From CALWPV01 sp045632125 (GTDB lineage: Bacteria > Bacillota > Clostridia > Lachnospirales > Bianqueaceae), in the NCBI GenBank assembly GCA_045632125.1, contig JAZQWC010000087.1, forward strand, positions 1 through 8,378: a stretch of DNA of 8,378 nucleotides, in the 5' to 3' direction. Of the stretch, positions 1 to 5,891 are shown in pieces. Position numbers and translations under genes: made by a program. How positions within the stretch are numbered: the stretch's first letter is position 1; each line of letters opens with the position of its first letter. The notes under the pieces were generated by a model that saw only the letters and a program-made list of their open reading frames with translations, made no database searches and was not told where the DNA came from.

Positions 1-62
1 CCCATTTTAGCGCCACATCCGGCACAATTGGCGAGCTTCGTTAGTTTTACTTCTGTTTCCAT
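1..62 (-). CDS. selD: Selenide, water dikinase (SelD), N-terminal fragment
   Basis: Only the first 20 codons and part of the 21st are in the window; the gene runs off the left edge. SelD makes selenophosphate from selenide and ATP, the activated selenium donor for selenocysteine, selenouridine and the labile selenium cofactor of molybdenum hydroxylases. The visible peptide METEVKLTKLANCAGCGAKM carries the N-terminal active-site pattern G-C-x-x-K, with Cys16 and Lys19 lining up with Cys17 and Lys20 of the E. coli enzyme. The catalytic residue is encoded as cysteine (TGT), not as a selenocysteine TGA. The ATG at 60-62 follows an AGGTGA ribosome binding site and starts 9 bases after the yedF stop, so it is the last visible gene of the minus-strand operon. 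The identification rests on a short motif plus the neighbouring yedF and desulfurase genes. Confidence 0.85.
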   Translation of the reverse strand, partial: METEVKLTKLANCAGCGAKM

Positions 63-71
63 GCTTCACCT

Positions 72-689
72 TTAGGGTTTGATGATTTGAGCGGCATTTT
101 CCATTCGTTCTACAATATCATACATGTTTGTCACGCCGCCAACTGCCAGTTTTTCTTTAATTCCATAAAAATCAAGGCAGGTGCCGCAGGACAAAATGGT
201 TACGCCCTCCGATTCCAACAGTTTCAGGTCTTCCAGCGTGTCCGCTCCCTCACAGGTTAGGTACGCGCCTGTATTGTAACAGAGAATGGTATCGGGCAAC
301 TGATCCTGCTTGGTAAGGGCAAACACAAAGGCCTTCATCAAAGAAGTTCCGAGTTTAGGATCCCCTGTACCCATGGTATTGGCAGATAAAACCACCAGCA
401 TACCTTTTCTGCGAGTGTCAACTTCACACGTTATATTTTCGTCGTCGACCTCTTGTGCCTTCGTTTCACCACTGATATTCATAATAACGGCATATTCCTG
501 CTCCGCTTTCTTTTCTGCAGAAACTGTAAAGCCTTTGTGCTCACCAAATCGGGTCAAATTTTGAACAGCGATCTCATTATCGACAAGAACAATGAGGCTG
601 TCTCCATTCTTAAGTTCCTCTGCTGCCTTCTTTGCATTCACAACGGGAAGCGGACAGGCCATTCCTTTACAATCGATGATTTTTTCCAT
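72..689 (-). CDS. yedF: Selenium metabolism protein YedF (TusA-like plus DsrE-like domains)
   Basis: This 205-residue protein has the two-part layout of the YedF selenium-metabolism family. An N-terminal TusA/SirA-type domain (about residues 1-75) has the sulfur-carrier motif CPLP with Cys12. A C-terminal DsrE/DsrF-like domain (about 95-200) has a Cys pair at 168 and 171 (CGTC) in the segment expected to be redox- or chalcogen-active. The family is known to co-occur with selD, including genomes where SelD serves only the labile selenium cofactor of molybdenum hydroxylases; its exact reaction is not settled. The likely role is a selenium (or sulfur) relay between the cysteine desulfurase and SelD or the cofactor. 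The ATG at 687-689 has an AGGAGG site 8 bases upstream and lies 3 bases after the desulfurase stop, so the two are probably translationally coupled. Confidence 0.9.
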   Translation of the reverse strand: MEKIIDCKGMACPLPVVNAKKAAEELKNGDSLIVLVDNEIAVQNLTRFGEHKGFTVSAEKKAEQEYAVIMNISGETKAQEVDDENITCEVDTRRKGMLVVLSANTMGTGDPKLGTSLMKAFVFALTKQDQLPDTILCYNTGAYLTCEGADTLEDLKLLESEGVTILSCGTCLDFYGIKEKLAVGGVTNMYDIVERMENAAQIIKP

Positions 690-692
690 AAT

Positions 693-1832
693 TTATTCCT
701 CCTTTGCCAGTTCCTTTAATGCAGAAACTGCTATTTTAATTTCGTCACTTGTGTTGTAATAAGAAAAACTAAAGCGAACCGCTCCCTGTTCCACTGTACC
801 CAGTGCCTTATGCATGAGTGGTGCACAGTGTGCTCCAGATCGAGTCGCAATATCGTACTCTGTTGCAAGTGCATCGCTCACTTCTCCGGAATCATAATTC
901 CGCAGGTTTAAAGATACGATCGCGCATCGGTTTTCTGTTGTAAAATCGCCATAGATCGTAATACCGGGAATGCATTGAACCTGATGATAAAATTCCCACA
1001 TCAGTTTTTGTTCCTTTTTCCGAATGGTTTCCGGCCCTACTTCTTGGATGTAACTAACTGCCGCACCAAGGCCTGCAATTCCATGGCCATTCAGCGTCCC
1101 CGCTTCCAGAAGAGTTGGCATCTGTTTTGGATGAGACCGCAGATAAGTTTGAACCCCGCTGCCACCGGAAAGAAGAGGCCTTACCTCCACGCCATCCCGC
1201 ACATAAATGCCGCCGGTTCCCTGTGGACCTAGCAGCCCTTTATGACCGGTGAAACACAGAATATCAATATTCATGTTCTGCACATCAATATCAAAGATAC
1301 CAGCCGTCTGTGAAGCATCTACTATATAGAGCAAACCATATTTCTTTGCTATCGATCCAATTCGGCTAACATCTAATAGGTTTCCTGTCAGGTTAGATCC
1401 ATGGGTGGTAACAATGGCCTTTGTGCTTGGTCGAATTTCTTTTTCAATATCATCATAACAAATATTTCCCAAAGCATTGGCCGGCAATATAGTCAAAGCA
1501 ACACCTTGATCCTCTAATTCATACAGCGGTCTCAGAACCGAATTGTGTTCTAATGCAGTTGTAATGACATGATCACCGGATTGTAAAACCCCTTTAATCG
1601 CCATATTCAGTGCCTCTGTGGAATTGGCGGTAAACGCAATTCGATCCGGACTTTCTGCGCCAAATAAACCTGCGATCGCTACTCTGGCATCATAGATTGA
1701 TCTGGCTGCATTCATTGCACTCTGATGGGCTCCTCGACCGGAATTTCCCATGCATCCCATGGCCTTTGCTACAGCTTCTACCACACAAGTCGGTTTATGT
1801 ATTGTAGTAGCCGCATTATCAAAATAGATCAT
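693..1832 (-). CDS. Cysteine desulfurase / selenocysteine lyase-like, EF2568 type
   Basis: This is a fold-type I, PLP-dependent aminotransferase class V protein of 379 residues from the chosen ATG. It opens with the family signature MIYFDNAATT. The PLP-ring His is near 96, the cofactor Asp at 172 (VDASQ), and the Schiff-base Lys at 198 in FTGHKG. The catalytic Cys at 336 in RSGAHCAP would hold the persulfide or selenide. It matches the desulfurase subfamily found in selenium-dependent molybdenum hydroxylase clusters, for which Enterococcus faecalis EF2568 is the type, rather than housekeeping IscS or NifS. It probably supplies S or Se to YedF, SelD or the molybdenum centre. A longer reading from TTG at 1844 is possible. 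The ATG at 1832 is preferred because GAGGTG lies just upstream (1837-1842) and family members begin at this point. The gene starts 9 bases after the preceding stop. Confidence 0.9.
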   Translation of the reverse strand: MIYFDNAATTIHKPTCVVEAVAKAMGCMGNSGRGAHQSAMNAARSIYDARVAIAGLFGAESPDRIAFTANSTEALNMAIKGVLQSGDHVITTALEHNSVLRPLYELEDQGVALTILPANALGNICYDDIEKEIRPSTKAIVTTHGSNLTGNLLDVSRIGSIAKKYGLLYIVDASQTAGIFDIDVQNMNIDILCFTGHKGLLGPQGTGGIYVRDGVEVRPLLSGGSGVQTYLRSHPKQMPTLLEAGTLNGHGIAGLGAAVSYIQEVGPETIRKKEQKLMWEFYHQVQCIPGITIYGDFTTENRCAIVSLNLRNYDSGEVSDALATEYDIATRSGAHCAPLMHKALGTVEQGAVRFSFSYYNTSDEIKIAVSALKELAKEE

Positions 1833-1836
1833 ATCG

Positions 1837-1842
1837 CACCTC
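1837..1842 (-). promoter_or_regulatory. Ribosome binding site that fixes the desulfurase start
   Basis: GAGGTG on the minus strand ends 4 bases before the ATG at 1832. It overlaps the stop codon of the upstream DUF3343 gene (1841-1843). Its position favours the ATG over the upstream TTG at 1844, which would lie before this site. Confidence 0.55.
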
Positions 1843-2077
1843 AAACCAAACAGTGATAAATCCCTTGAGACTGAATGTTATGCTGAACCATAAGATCCAG
1901 CAGTTCGTCTTCACTTTCATTTTTTGCACACCAGGCTAAACCACAATCAGCAGATATAGTGCTTGGAACCGGAATGAGCCGTCCCTCGGCACCCTTCTCT
2001 TTACAGATCCGCTCCATCGCCATGGCGGCCGTTGTTGTATAAAAGGTTATAACCAGTTTTTCAGATTTTTTAATCAT
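1841..2077 (-). CDS. DUF3343 putative Se/S carrier-like protein
   Basis: This small protein of 78 residues belongs to the DUF3343 family, often labelled putative Se/S carrier. The recognisable parts are the N-terminal strand and helix (KLVITFYTTTAAMAMER), the central GRLIPVPSTISADCG segment, and the Cys45 that follows. Cys50 (DCGLAWC), Cys25 and Cys76 add possible thiol sites. A chalcogen-carrying role is inferred from family context and from its place beside a cysteine desulfurase, yedF and selD; no enzymatic motif is visible. The ATG lies 3 bases after the nucleotidyltransferase stop, and I see no good Shine-Dalgarno sequence in the AT-rich bases before it. Translation probably depends on ribosomes finishing the upstream gene. 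Confidence 0.85.
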   Translation of the reverse strand: MIKKSEKLVITFYTTTAAMAMERICKEKGAEGRLIPVPSTISADCGLAWCAKNESEDELLDLMVQHNIQSQGIYHCLV

Positions 2078-2080
2078 AGC

Positions 2081-2974
2081 TTATAATTGTTGTAAAAATT
2101 CTAAAATTTCAGGGGTATCTGCATCGGTCAGCTCATATTGATTTTGAACCGGCACGCAGCATAGCTGCTGAGGATGGGCCTTGATTACCACACCGCCGCC
2201 CTTTCCCTCCGGCAGGTTCCTTAATTCCGGAAATGTCCACGCCGGAAACAGGACAGGACTGCCCTCGTTTTCCTCAAAGATCGGTCGAATGATATGATCA
2301 GGCTTCTCTTTCCAAGTTTCCAGCATCTTCATAACTGTTTCACGTTGAAGCAGCGGCTGATCTCCCGGAAGAAACATGCATGCTTCTAAGTCCGGCATAG
2401 CTTCCAGACCTAACCGTACTGTATCGTTCCGACCAGGCAGATCATGCAGAATTACTTCCACCTTCTGTTCGCGGCAAAGCTTCGCAACACTTTCGTGCCG
2501 AGTTACAACGACCCGCTTCGTGAACAGTCCCTTTGTAACATCCAGTGCCTGCTGAATCAAAGGTGCGCCGTGAAAATCAGCCATCAGCTTATTGCTGCCA
2601 AAGCGCTTGCTCATTCCGGAGGCCATGATCACACAACCAGTCTGGGGAAAGAACTTTTTATATAATTCTTGATTCGACTTCACACAGGCATCCCGATAGG
2701 CCTCATATTGAGAAAGCCATTGTTTTCCTTCAAGAGTCAAAACGCTTCCACCACCGGTTTTCCCTCCGGTGGTTCGTGTAATCAGAGGAAATCCCAACGC
2801 CGCTTCCGCCTGTTTAACTAACTTTAAAGCTTTGGTATAAGCCATTTTCATAGCCATGGCTGCTGCCCGCAAAGAACCCTGCTGTTCTACTCCTCGCATG
2901 AGCCGCGCCGGTCCTTCGCCAAAAAACTTTTCCCCTTCCTCATCCAGGAAAGTAACTCGTGTAACTGCTTTCAT
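2081..2974 (-). CDS. ModE-like DNA-binding domain fused to MobA/MocA-like nucleotidyltransferase
   Basis: This is a two-domain protein of 297 residues. Residues about 15-95 match the winged helix-turn-helix of the molybdate regulator ModE: a recognition region near 33-57 and then TTGGKTGGGSVLT (68-80), very close to the ATGGKGGGGAVLT stretch I recall from E. coli ModE. Residues about 112-297 are a nucleotidyltransferase of the MobA/MocA/YgfJ type, with the nucleotide-binding loop around 116-129 (MASGMSKRFGSNK), the metal-site motif GDQP at 204-207, GSPVLFP at 238-244 and a C-terminal DADTPE. The enzyme half probably adds CMP (or GMP) to molybdopterin for the hydroxylase. The Mop/TOBE molybdate-sensing domains of ModE are absent. 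AGGAGG lies 7 bases before the ATG, which overlaps the ATPase stop by one base. DNA binding, and which nucleotide is used, are inferences. Confidence 0.87.
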   Translation of the reverse strand: MKAVTRVTFLDEEGEKFFGEGPARLMRGVEQQGSLRAAAMAMKMAYTKALKLVKQAEAALGFPLITRTTGGKTGGGSVLTLEGKQWLSQYEAYRDACVKSNQELYKKFFPQTGCVIMASGMSKRFGSNKLMADFHGAPLIQQALDVTKGLFTKRVVVTRHESVAKLCREQKVEVILHDLPGRNDTVRLGLEAMPDLEACMFLPGDQPLLQRETVMKMLETWKEKPDHIIRPIFEENEGSPVLFPAWTFPELRNLPEGKGGGVVIKAHPQQLCCVPVQNQYELTDADTPEILEFLQQL

Positions 2975-3765
2975 CAGGCTTCCTCCTTCAGCATCATGAT
3001 AAATTCTTTTCCACTATGATTGCTGCACCGATGCAGACTAACCGCTCCATACACCTTTGCCAGCAATTCTTCCATCTTCGCTAACGAATGGTACTGTGGT
3101 CGTAATTCCCCTATCAAAATACCCTCATTAAAGAGTAAAAGCTGATCACAATAATTCAAAGCCAACATAGGATCGTGAAGTGTAATCAAGGCACCGGTTT
3201 GATGTTCTCTGATCCATGATCGAATCAGATCCAGCATAAGGTGACGAAATCGAAAGTCAAGAGCACTTTCCGGCTCATCTAAAAGAAGCAGTTGACACTC
3301 TGACACTAATGTTCTAGCTAATATACAAAGTTGTTTTTGACCTTCACTTAAATGCAAATAATTTGTTTGTTCCTTGCTTCCCAAACCAACCTGTTCCAGG
3401 GCTTTTTGCGCAGTATCCCTCATTGCTTGGGTTGGATGCCCTAACAGACCAAGTCGAGGATTAAATCCCATCAGTACCACATCCAAAGCTGAAATATCAA
3501 TTGAGATACCGCTCCTCTGTGGAATATAGCTCACAAGCTGAGCCATACGGCGTGGCGAAAGTTCTTCCAGCACCACTTCATTCAAGGAACAGGTTCCACT
3601 GTGAGGAAGAATACTGCCCACCGACTTTAGAAATGTGGTCTTTCCGCTTCCGTTGGCCCCTAATATACCAGTCACGGAACCTCTTTCCATCTCAAAGGAA
3701 ATATTTTCAATTACTTTGCTTTTTCCATATCCGGCTGTAATACGATCCACGCAGAAGAAGTTCAT
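2974..3765 (-). CDS. ABC transporter ATP-binding protein, FecE/BtuD type
   Basis: This cytoplasmic ATPase of 263 residues powers the importer formed with the neighbouring permease and binding protein. All motifs are present in order: Walker A GANGSGKT at 36-43, Q-loop Gln83, signature LSEGQ at 139-143, Walker B LLLLDE ending at Glu164, D-loop SALD at 167-170 and switch His197. The signature has Glu where LSGGQ has the first Gly, a mild variant. The sequence is of the iron-siderophore/cobalamin class (type II importer), a class that also includes the Haemophilus MolBC molybdate importer. The substrate cannot be read from the ATPase. Its ATG overlaps the permease stop by four bases (ATGA), with GGAAGG upstream, and its own TGA overlaps the start of the ModE-like gene, indicating coupled translation. 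Confidence 0.93.
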   Translation of the reverse strand: MNFFCVDRITAGYGKSKVIENISFEMERGSVTGILGANGSGKTTFLKSVGSILPHSGTCSLNEVVLEELSPRRMAQLVSYIPQRSGISIDISALDVVLMGFNPRLGLLGHPTQAMRDTAQKALEQVGLGSKEQTNYLHLSEGQKQLCILARTLVSECQLLLLDEPESALDFRFRHLMLDLIRSWIREHQTGALITLHDPMLALNYCDQLLLFNEGILIGELRPQYHSLAKMEELLAKVYGAVSLHRCSNHSGKEFIMMLKEEA

Positions 3766-4763
3766 AGTTTTTTCCTTCCTCTCATAATCAAATATACTAA
3801 AAACGGTACACCTAGCAAGCTGGTAAAAATACTTACCGGAAGCTCTGTTGCCGCTGCCGATCTAGCTAAAATATCTGCACCACATAATAGAATACCTCCC
3901 AGCAAACCGCTCAGCAGCATTGTACCAATGCGGTTGTCTTTGGTAAGCATTCTGGCCCCATGGGGCGCCAGTAAACCAACGAAGCTGATCAAGCCGGTCA
4001 AACTGACCACCGATGCCACCACCAAAGTAGCGATCAAAAGCACGATCAGTCTTAACTGTGAAACATTCACGCCCAGCATTTTCGCTTCGCCCTCTTCTGT
4101 AGACAAAAGGATCACCTGACGATGCAGCATGAACAAAACAGCCATACAAACGACACATAAAATTAAATTATATCCAATAGAATACAGGCTAATTCCATTC
4201 AGACTTCCCATGATCCAGTATTCAATAGATGCTAATTCGCGTTCCGGATCCGCCGTTAACTTTAAACACATCAAAACCGTTTGCGCTAAAGAATGGACCG
4301 CAATACCGGATAGCACAATGGTGCTGTTTTTTGCACTTTTGTCAAGACTGGCCAAAGTTAGAGCCAGAATCACCGCTAACAGTGCTCCTGCAAAAGCAGA
4401 CAGCGTAACAGCCATCGTGCCTGATAAGAACAAAATGCCGGCCGCTGCACCGGCGCTGGCGCCGGAAGAAACGCCGATAATATCAGGAGATGCTAACGAA
4501 TTTCGAAACACCGTTTGATAAATAAAGCCGGCGATTCCCAAGGCAAAGCCACCGATCACACCCACCACAGTCCGACTGCATCGAAGCGTAATAAACACCT
4601 TCCAATGCATTTCATTTCCATTGAGCAGCTGATCCAGGGCTAAAGGATATTTTCCCACAAATAAACCGACAACAGCCAGAGTGATTAGCAAGATCACTCC
4701 GGCTGTACAAAAAGTTTTACTTTTCACTGTAGGTGAACTGATAGAAGGTTTCATAATATTCAT
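3762..4763 (-). CDS. FecCD/BtuC-family ABC transporter permease
   Basis: This integral membrane protein of 333 residues has roughly nine or ten hydrophobic segments; the first begins near residue 18. Family landmarks are clear: RTVVGVIGGFALGIAG (64-79), the conserved RNSLASPDIIG with SSGAS (87-103), the cytoplasmic coupling segment GEAKMLGVNVSQLR (225-238), GLISFVGLLAPHGAR (257-271) and the C-terminal ELPVSIFTSLLG (307-318). It would form the homodimeric channel with the adjacent ATPase. The ATG at 4763 lies inside the 3' end of the binding-protein gene, giving a 47-base overlap; a second ATG at 4754 has GGATGA in front of it and may be the real start, giving 330 residues. No start after the binding-protein stop would preserve the first membrane helix, so the overlap is real. 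The substrate is unknown; molybdate or tungstate is inferred from context. Confidence 0.93.
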   Translation of the reverse strand: MNIMKPSISSPTVKSKTFCTAGVILLITLAVVGLFVGKYPLALDQLLNGNEMHWKVFITLRCSRTVVGVIGGFALGIAGFIYQTVFRNSLASPDIIGVSSGASAGAAAGILFLSGTMAVTLSAFAGALLAVILALTLASLDKSAKNSTIVLSGIAVHSLAQTVLMCLKLTADPERELASIEYWIMGSLNGISLYSIGYNLILCVVCMAVLFMLHRQVILLSTEEGEAKMLGVNVSQLRLIVLLIATLVVASVVSLTGLISFVGLLAPHGARMLTKDNRIGTMLLSGLLGGILLCGADILARSAAATELPVSIFTSLLGVPFLVYLIMRGRKKL

Positions 4764-5763
4764 CCATAATATTAGTGCAATCTGCGTCCGTCATCACTTC
4801 AGGATGCAAAATATTCGCAAGCCAAAAAGCACCCAAGATGCTGCCGGGAACAGGGCTATCCCAAGATTCAACATGACCGGGAACTTGGTACACATGGCCA
4901 TTCACAATAGCACGGCATCCTGCAAGGTTAGGATCGGCCATCACTTCTTCCGTCGTATATTTAGCAGAAGAGGGTAAAATAATATATTCAGGATCCCAGG
5001 TAAGCAGCTGTTCATAGTCAATCTCGGCCCAGTAAGTGTCTTCAATTTCTGCCGCTACATTGATGCCGCCTGCCAGGCGGATCATGTCGGACTGATACAT
5101 AGCATTACCTGCTGTCGACAGGAAACTGGAATTGCTCGCCAAATAAACACTGGGGGTTTCCACGTCGGCCAGTGCCTTTGTCAGCTCATCTTCCTGCGCC
5201 TCAATAAAGCCGACCAATGCTTCGGCCTTTTCTTCTGTATTGGTCGCCGTCGCAACCAGCTGGATCATTTCAATTAATAGTTCCTGACTTTCCGGATTCA
5301 CTAACAGCACTGTAATTCCCAGTTCTTCCAAAGCATCCACCGAGTCTTTGACCTTCATTGGCAAAATGGCCAGATCCGGCGACAAAGCTGCGCAGGCTTC
5401 CAGATCCAGTTCCTTAGCTGTACCAATACTTGGCAGTTCTAGAATCGCCGGGCTGCTCATACCATAAATCGGTCGCAGATCGGCATTGTCTTCCACGCCC
5501 ACCAAATATTCATCCTGATCCAGTGCCATCAACAAACTGGTGGTAATATAGTAGCTGCTGATCAGGCGCTGCGGCGCTTTCTCAATTACAACTTCCCGAC
5601 CTGCCTGATCCGTCACCGTAACCGGATAGTGGACAGCAGCAGTTTCAGTAACAGCCGAATCCTTCATTTCAGCAGAAGATTCTGCTGAGGTATCGTTCTG
5701 ACCGCAGGCTGCCATTGCAAGCATCATAGTCAGTACCAATAAAAGGGCAATACATTTTTTCAT
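4717..5763 (-). CDS. ABC transporter substrate-binding lipoprotein (periplasmic-binding protein, Fe/B12 class)
   Basis: This protein of 348 residues begins with a lipoprotein signal: MKK, a hydrophobic core, and Cys20 after LAMAA as the lipidation site. A Ser/Glu-rich linker runs to about 45. The class III binding fold follows, with the N-lobe opening VTVTDQAGREVVIEKAPQRL (48-67), the helical backbone about 160-200 and a C-lobe ending in PGHVESWDSPVPGS (295-308). It is the outer-face receptor for the FecCD-type importer encoded next. The family binds siderophore iron, haem, cobalamin and, in the MolA branch, molybdate or tungstate; residues alone do not decide this. Because the same operon encodes a ModE-like domain and cofactor maturation, molybdate or tungstate is my leading guess. 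It is the first gene of the minus-strand operon. TGAGGA (5771-5776) is its ribosome binding site, and it ends inside the permease gene. Confidence 0.9.
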   Translation of the reverse strand: MKKCIALLLVLTMMLAMAACGQNDTSAESSAEMKDSAVTETAAVHYPVTVTDQAGREVVIEKAPQRLISSYYITTSLLMALDQDEYLVGVEDNADLRPIYGMSSPAILELPSIGTAKELDLEACAALSPDLAILPMKVKDSVDALEELGITVLLVNPESQELLIEMIQLVATATNTEEKAEALVGFIEAQEDELTKALADVETPSVYLASNSSFLSTAGNAMYQSDMIRLAGGINVAAEIEDTYWAEIDYEQLLTWDPEYIILPSSAKYTTEEVMADPNLAGCRAIVNGHVYQVPGHVESWDSPVPGSILGAFWLANILHPEVMTDADCTNIMDEYYETFYQFTYSEK

Positions 5764-5778
5764 AATTCAATCCTCACT

Positions 5779-5802
5779 CGTTGTAGTTTTAAAACTATAA
5801 CG
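5779..5802. promoter_or_regulatory. Candidate ModE-type operator (24-bp palindrome)
   Basis: The half-sites read CGTTGTAGTTTT and AAAACTATAACG, which pair as an inverted repeat with one mismatched pair (5783 against 5798). The outer CGTTxTA and TAxAACG ends over a 24-base span match the layout I recall for E. coli ModE operators (CGTTATAT at one end, ATAACG at the other). It lies just downstream of the minus-strand -10 box and covers the expected transcription start, a repressor position. The operon it would control encodes a ModE-like DNA-binding domain. Binding is inferred. Confidence 0.65.
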
Positions 5803-5804
5803 CT

Positions 5805-5833
5805 ATTATAGCAAAACTTCTTCCATAATTCAA
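5805..5833 (-). promoter_or_regulatory. Promoter of the transporter/selenium operon
   Basis: On the minus strand, TTGAAT (5828-5833) and TATAAT (5805-5810) are separated by 17 bases. This is a sigma-A-type promoter with a perfect -10 and four of six matches at -35. The start would fall near 5798, giving a leader of about 35 bases before the binding-protein ATG at 5763. The -10 lies inside a short palindrome, GCTATTATAGC (5802-5812), next to the candidate ModE-type site. Confidence 0.7.
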
Positions 5834-5854
5834 ATGTAAATGTTATAATTACAT
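5834..5854. promoter_or_regulatory. Inverted repeat over the hydroxylase promoter, possible operator
   Basis: ATGTAA (5834-5839) and TTACAT (5849-5854) form a perfect six-base inverted repeat with a nine-base centre that contains most of the extended -10. A dimeric regulator bound here would block RNA polymerase. It does not share the CGTTxTA ends of the 5779-5802 site, so a different regulator would be expected. AT-rich DNA yields such repeats by chance, hence the modest confidence. Confidence 0.35.
5841..5849 (+). promoter_or_regulatory. Extended -10 promoter of the hydroxylase operon
   Basis: TGTTATAAT is a perfect extended -10 element (TG-N-TATAAT). No good -35 is seen at the expected distance (5821-5826 reads TTCCAT), so the promoter may rely on the TG extension or on an activator. 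The start would lie near 5856, with a leader of about 36 bases before the FAD-subunit ATG. The promoter is back to back with the minus-strand one; the -35 of the latter is only a few bases away. Confidence 0.6.
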
Positions 5855-5873
5855 AAATACAACAAAATCCCTT

Positions 5874-5889
5874 GCAAAGGAGTCTTTGC
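5874..5889 (+). promoter_or_regulatory. Hairpin enclosing the FAD-subunit ribosome binding site
   Basis: GCAAAG and CTTTGC pair perfectly around a GAGT loop. The Shine-Dalgarno AAAGGAG (5876-5882) is split between the 5' arm and the loop, and the ATG follows at 5892. In RNA this would partly hide the site. The same site settles the start: it is 9 bases from the ATG at 5892 but only 3 from the TTG at 5886. Confidence 0.45.
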
Positions 5890-5891
5890 TT

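Larger units (their letters stand above)
5764..5891. other. Divergent intergenic control region
   Basis: This 128-base AT-rich gap is the only sizeable non-coding stretch in the window. From left to right it holds the binding-protein ribosome site, the 24-bp palindrome, the minus-strand promoter, the plus-strand extended -10 with its own inverted repeat, and the hairpin over the FAD-subunit ribosome site. I see no terminator, RNA gene or mobile-element end here. Confidence 0.8.

Noticed and set aside
1..62. Selenocysteine (in-frame TGA) in SelD
   Set aside because: The active-site codon is TGT (Cys16); no in-frame TGA is seen in the visible part.
453..719. Open frame on the plus strand opposite yedF
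   Set aside because: It lies antisense to conserved yedF and desulfurase sequence, with no motif of its own.
1833..1844. TTG start at 1844 for the cysteine desulfurase, overlapping the DUF3343 stop
   Set aside because: It adds four residues outside the family's usual start and lies upstream of the GAGGTG site that serves the ATG at 1832.
4129..4518. Open frame on the plus strand opposite the permease
   Set aside because: It mirrors the conserved FecCD permease gene and has no family features.
5779..5802. The 24-bp palindrome as a transcription terminator
   Set aside because: It lies at the start of an operon between divergent genes, its core is AT-rich, and no T-run follows a GC stem.
5802..5812. 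GCTATTATAGC as an independent operator
   Set aside because: It is short, its centre is the -10 box, and such palindromes arise easily from TATAAT sequences.
5886..5891. TTG start at 5886 for the FAD subunit
   Set aside because: Only 3 bases separate it from the ribosome binding site; the ATG at 5892 has proper spacing and fits the family start.
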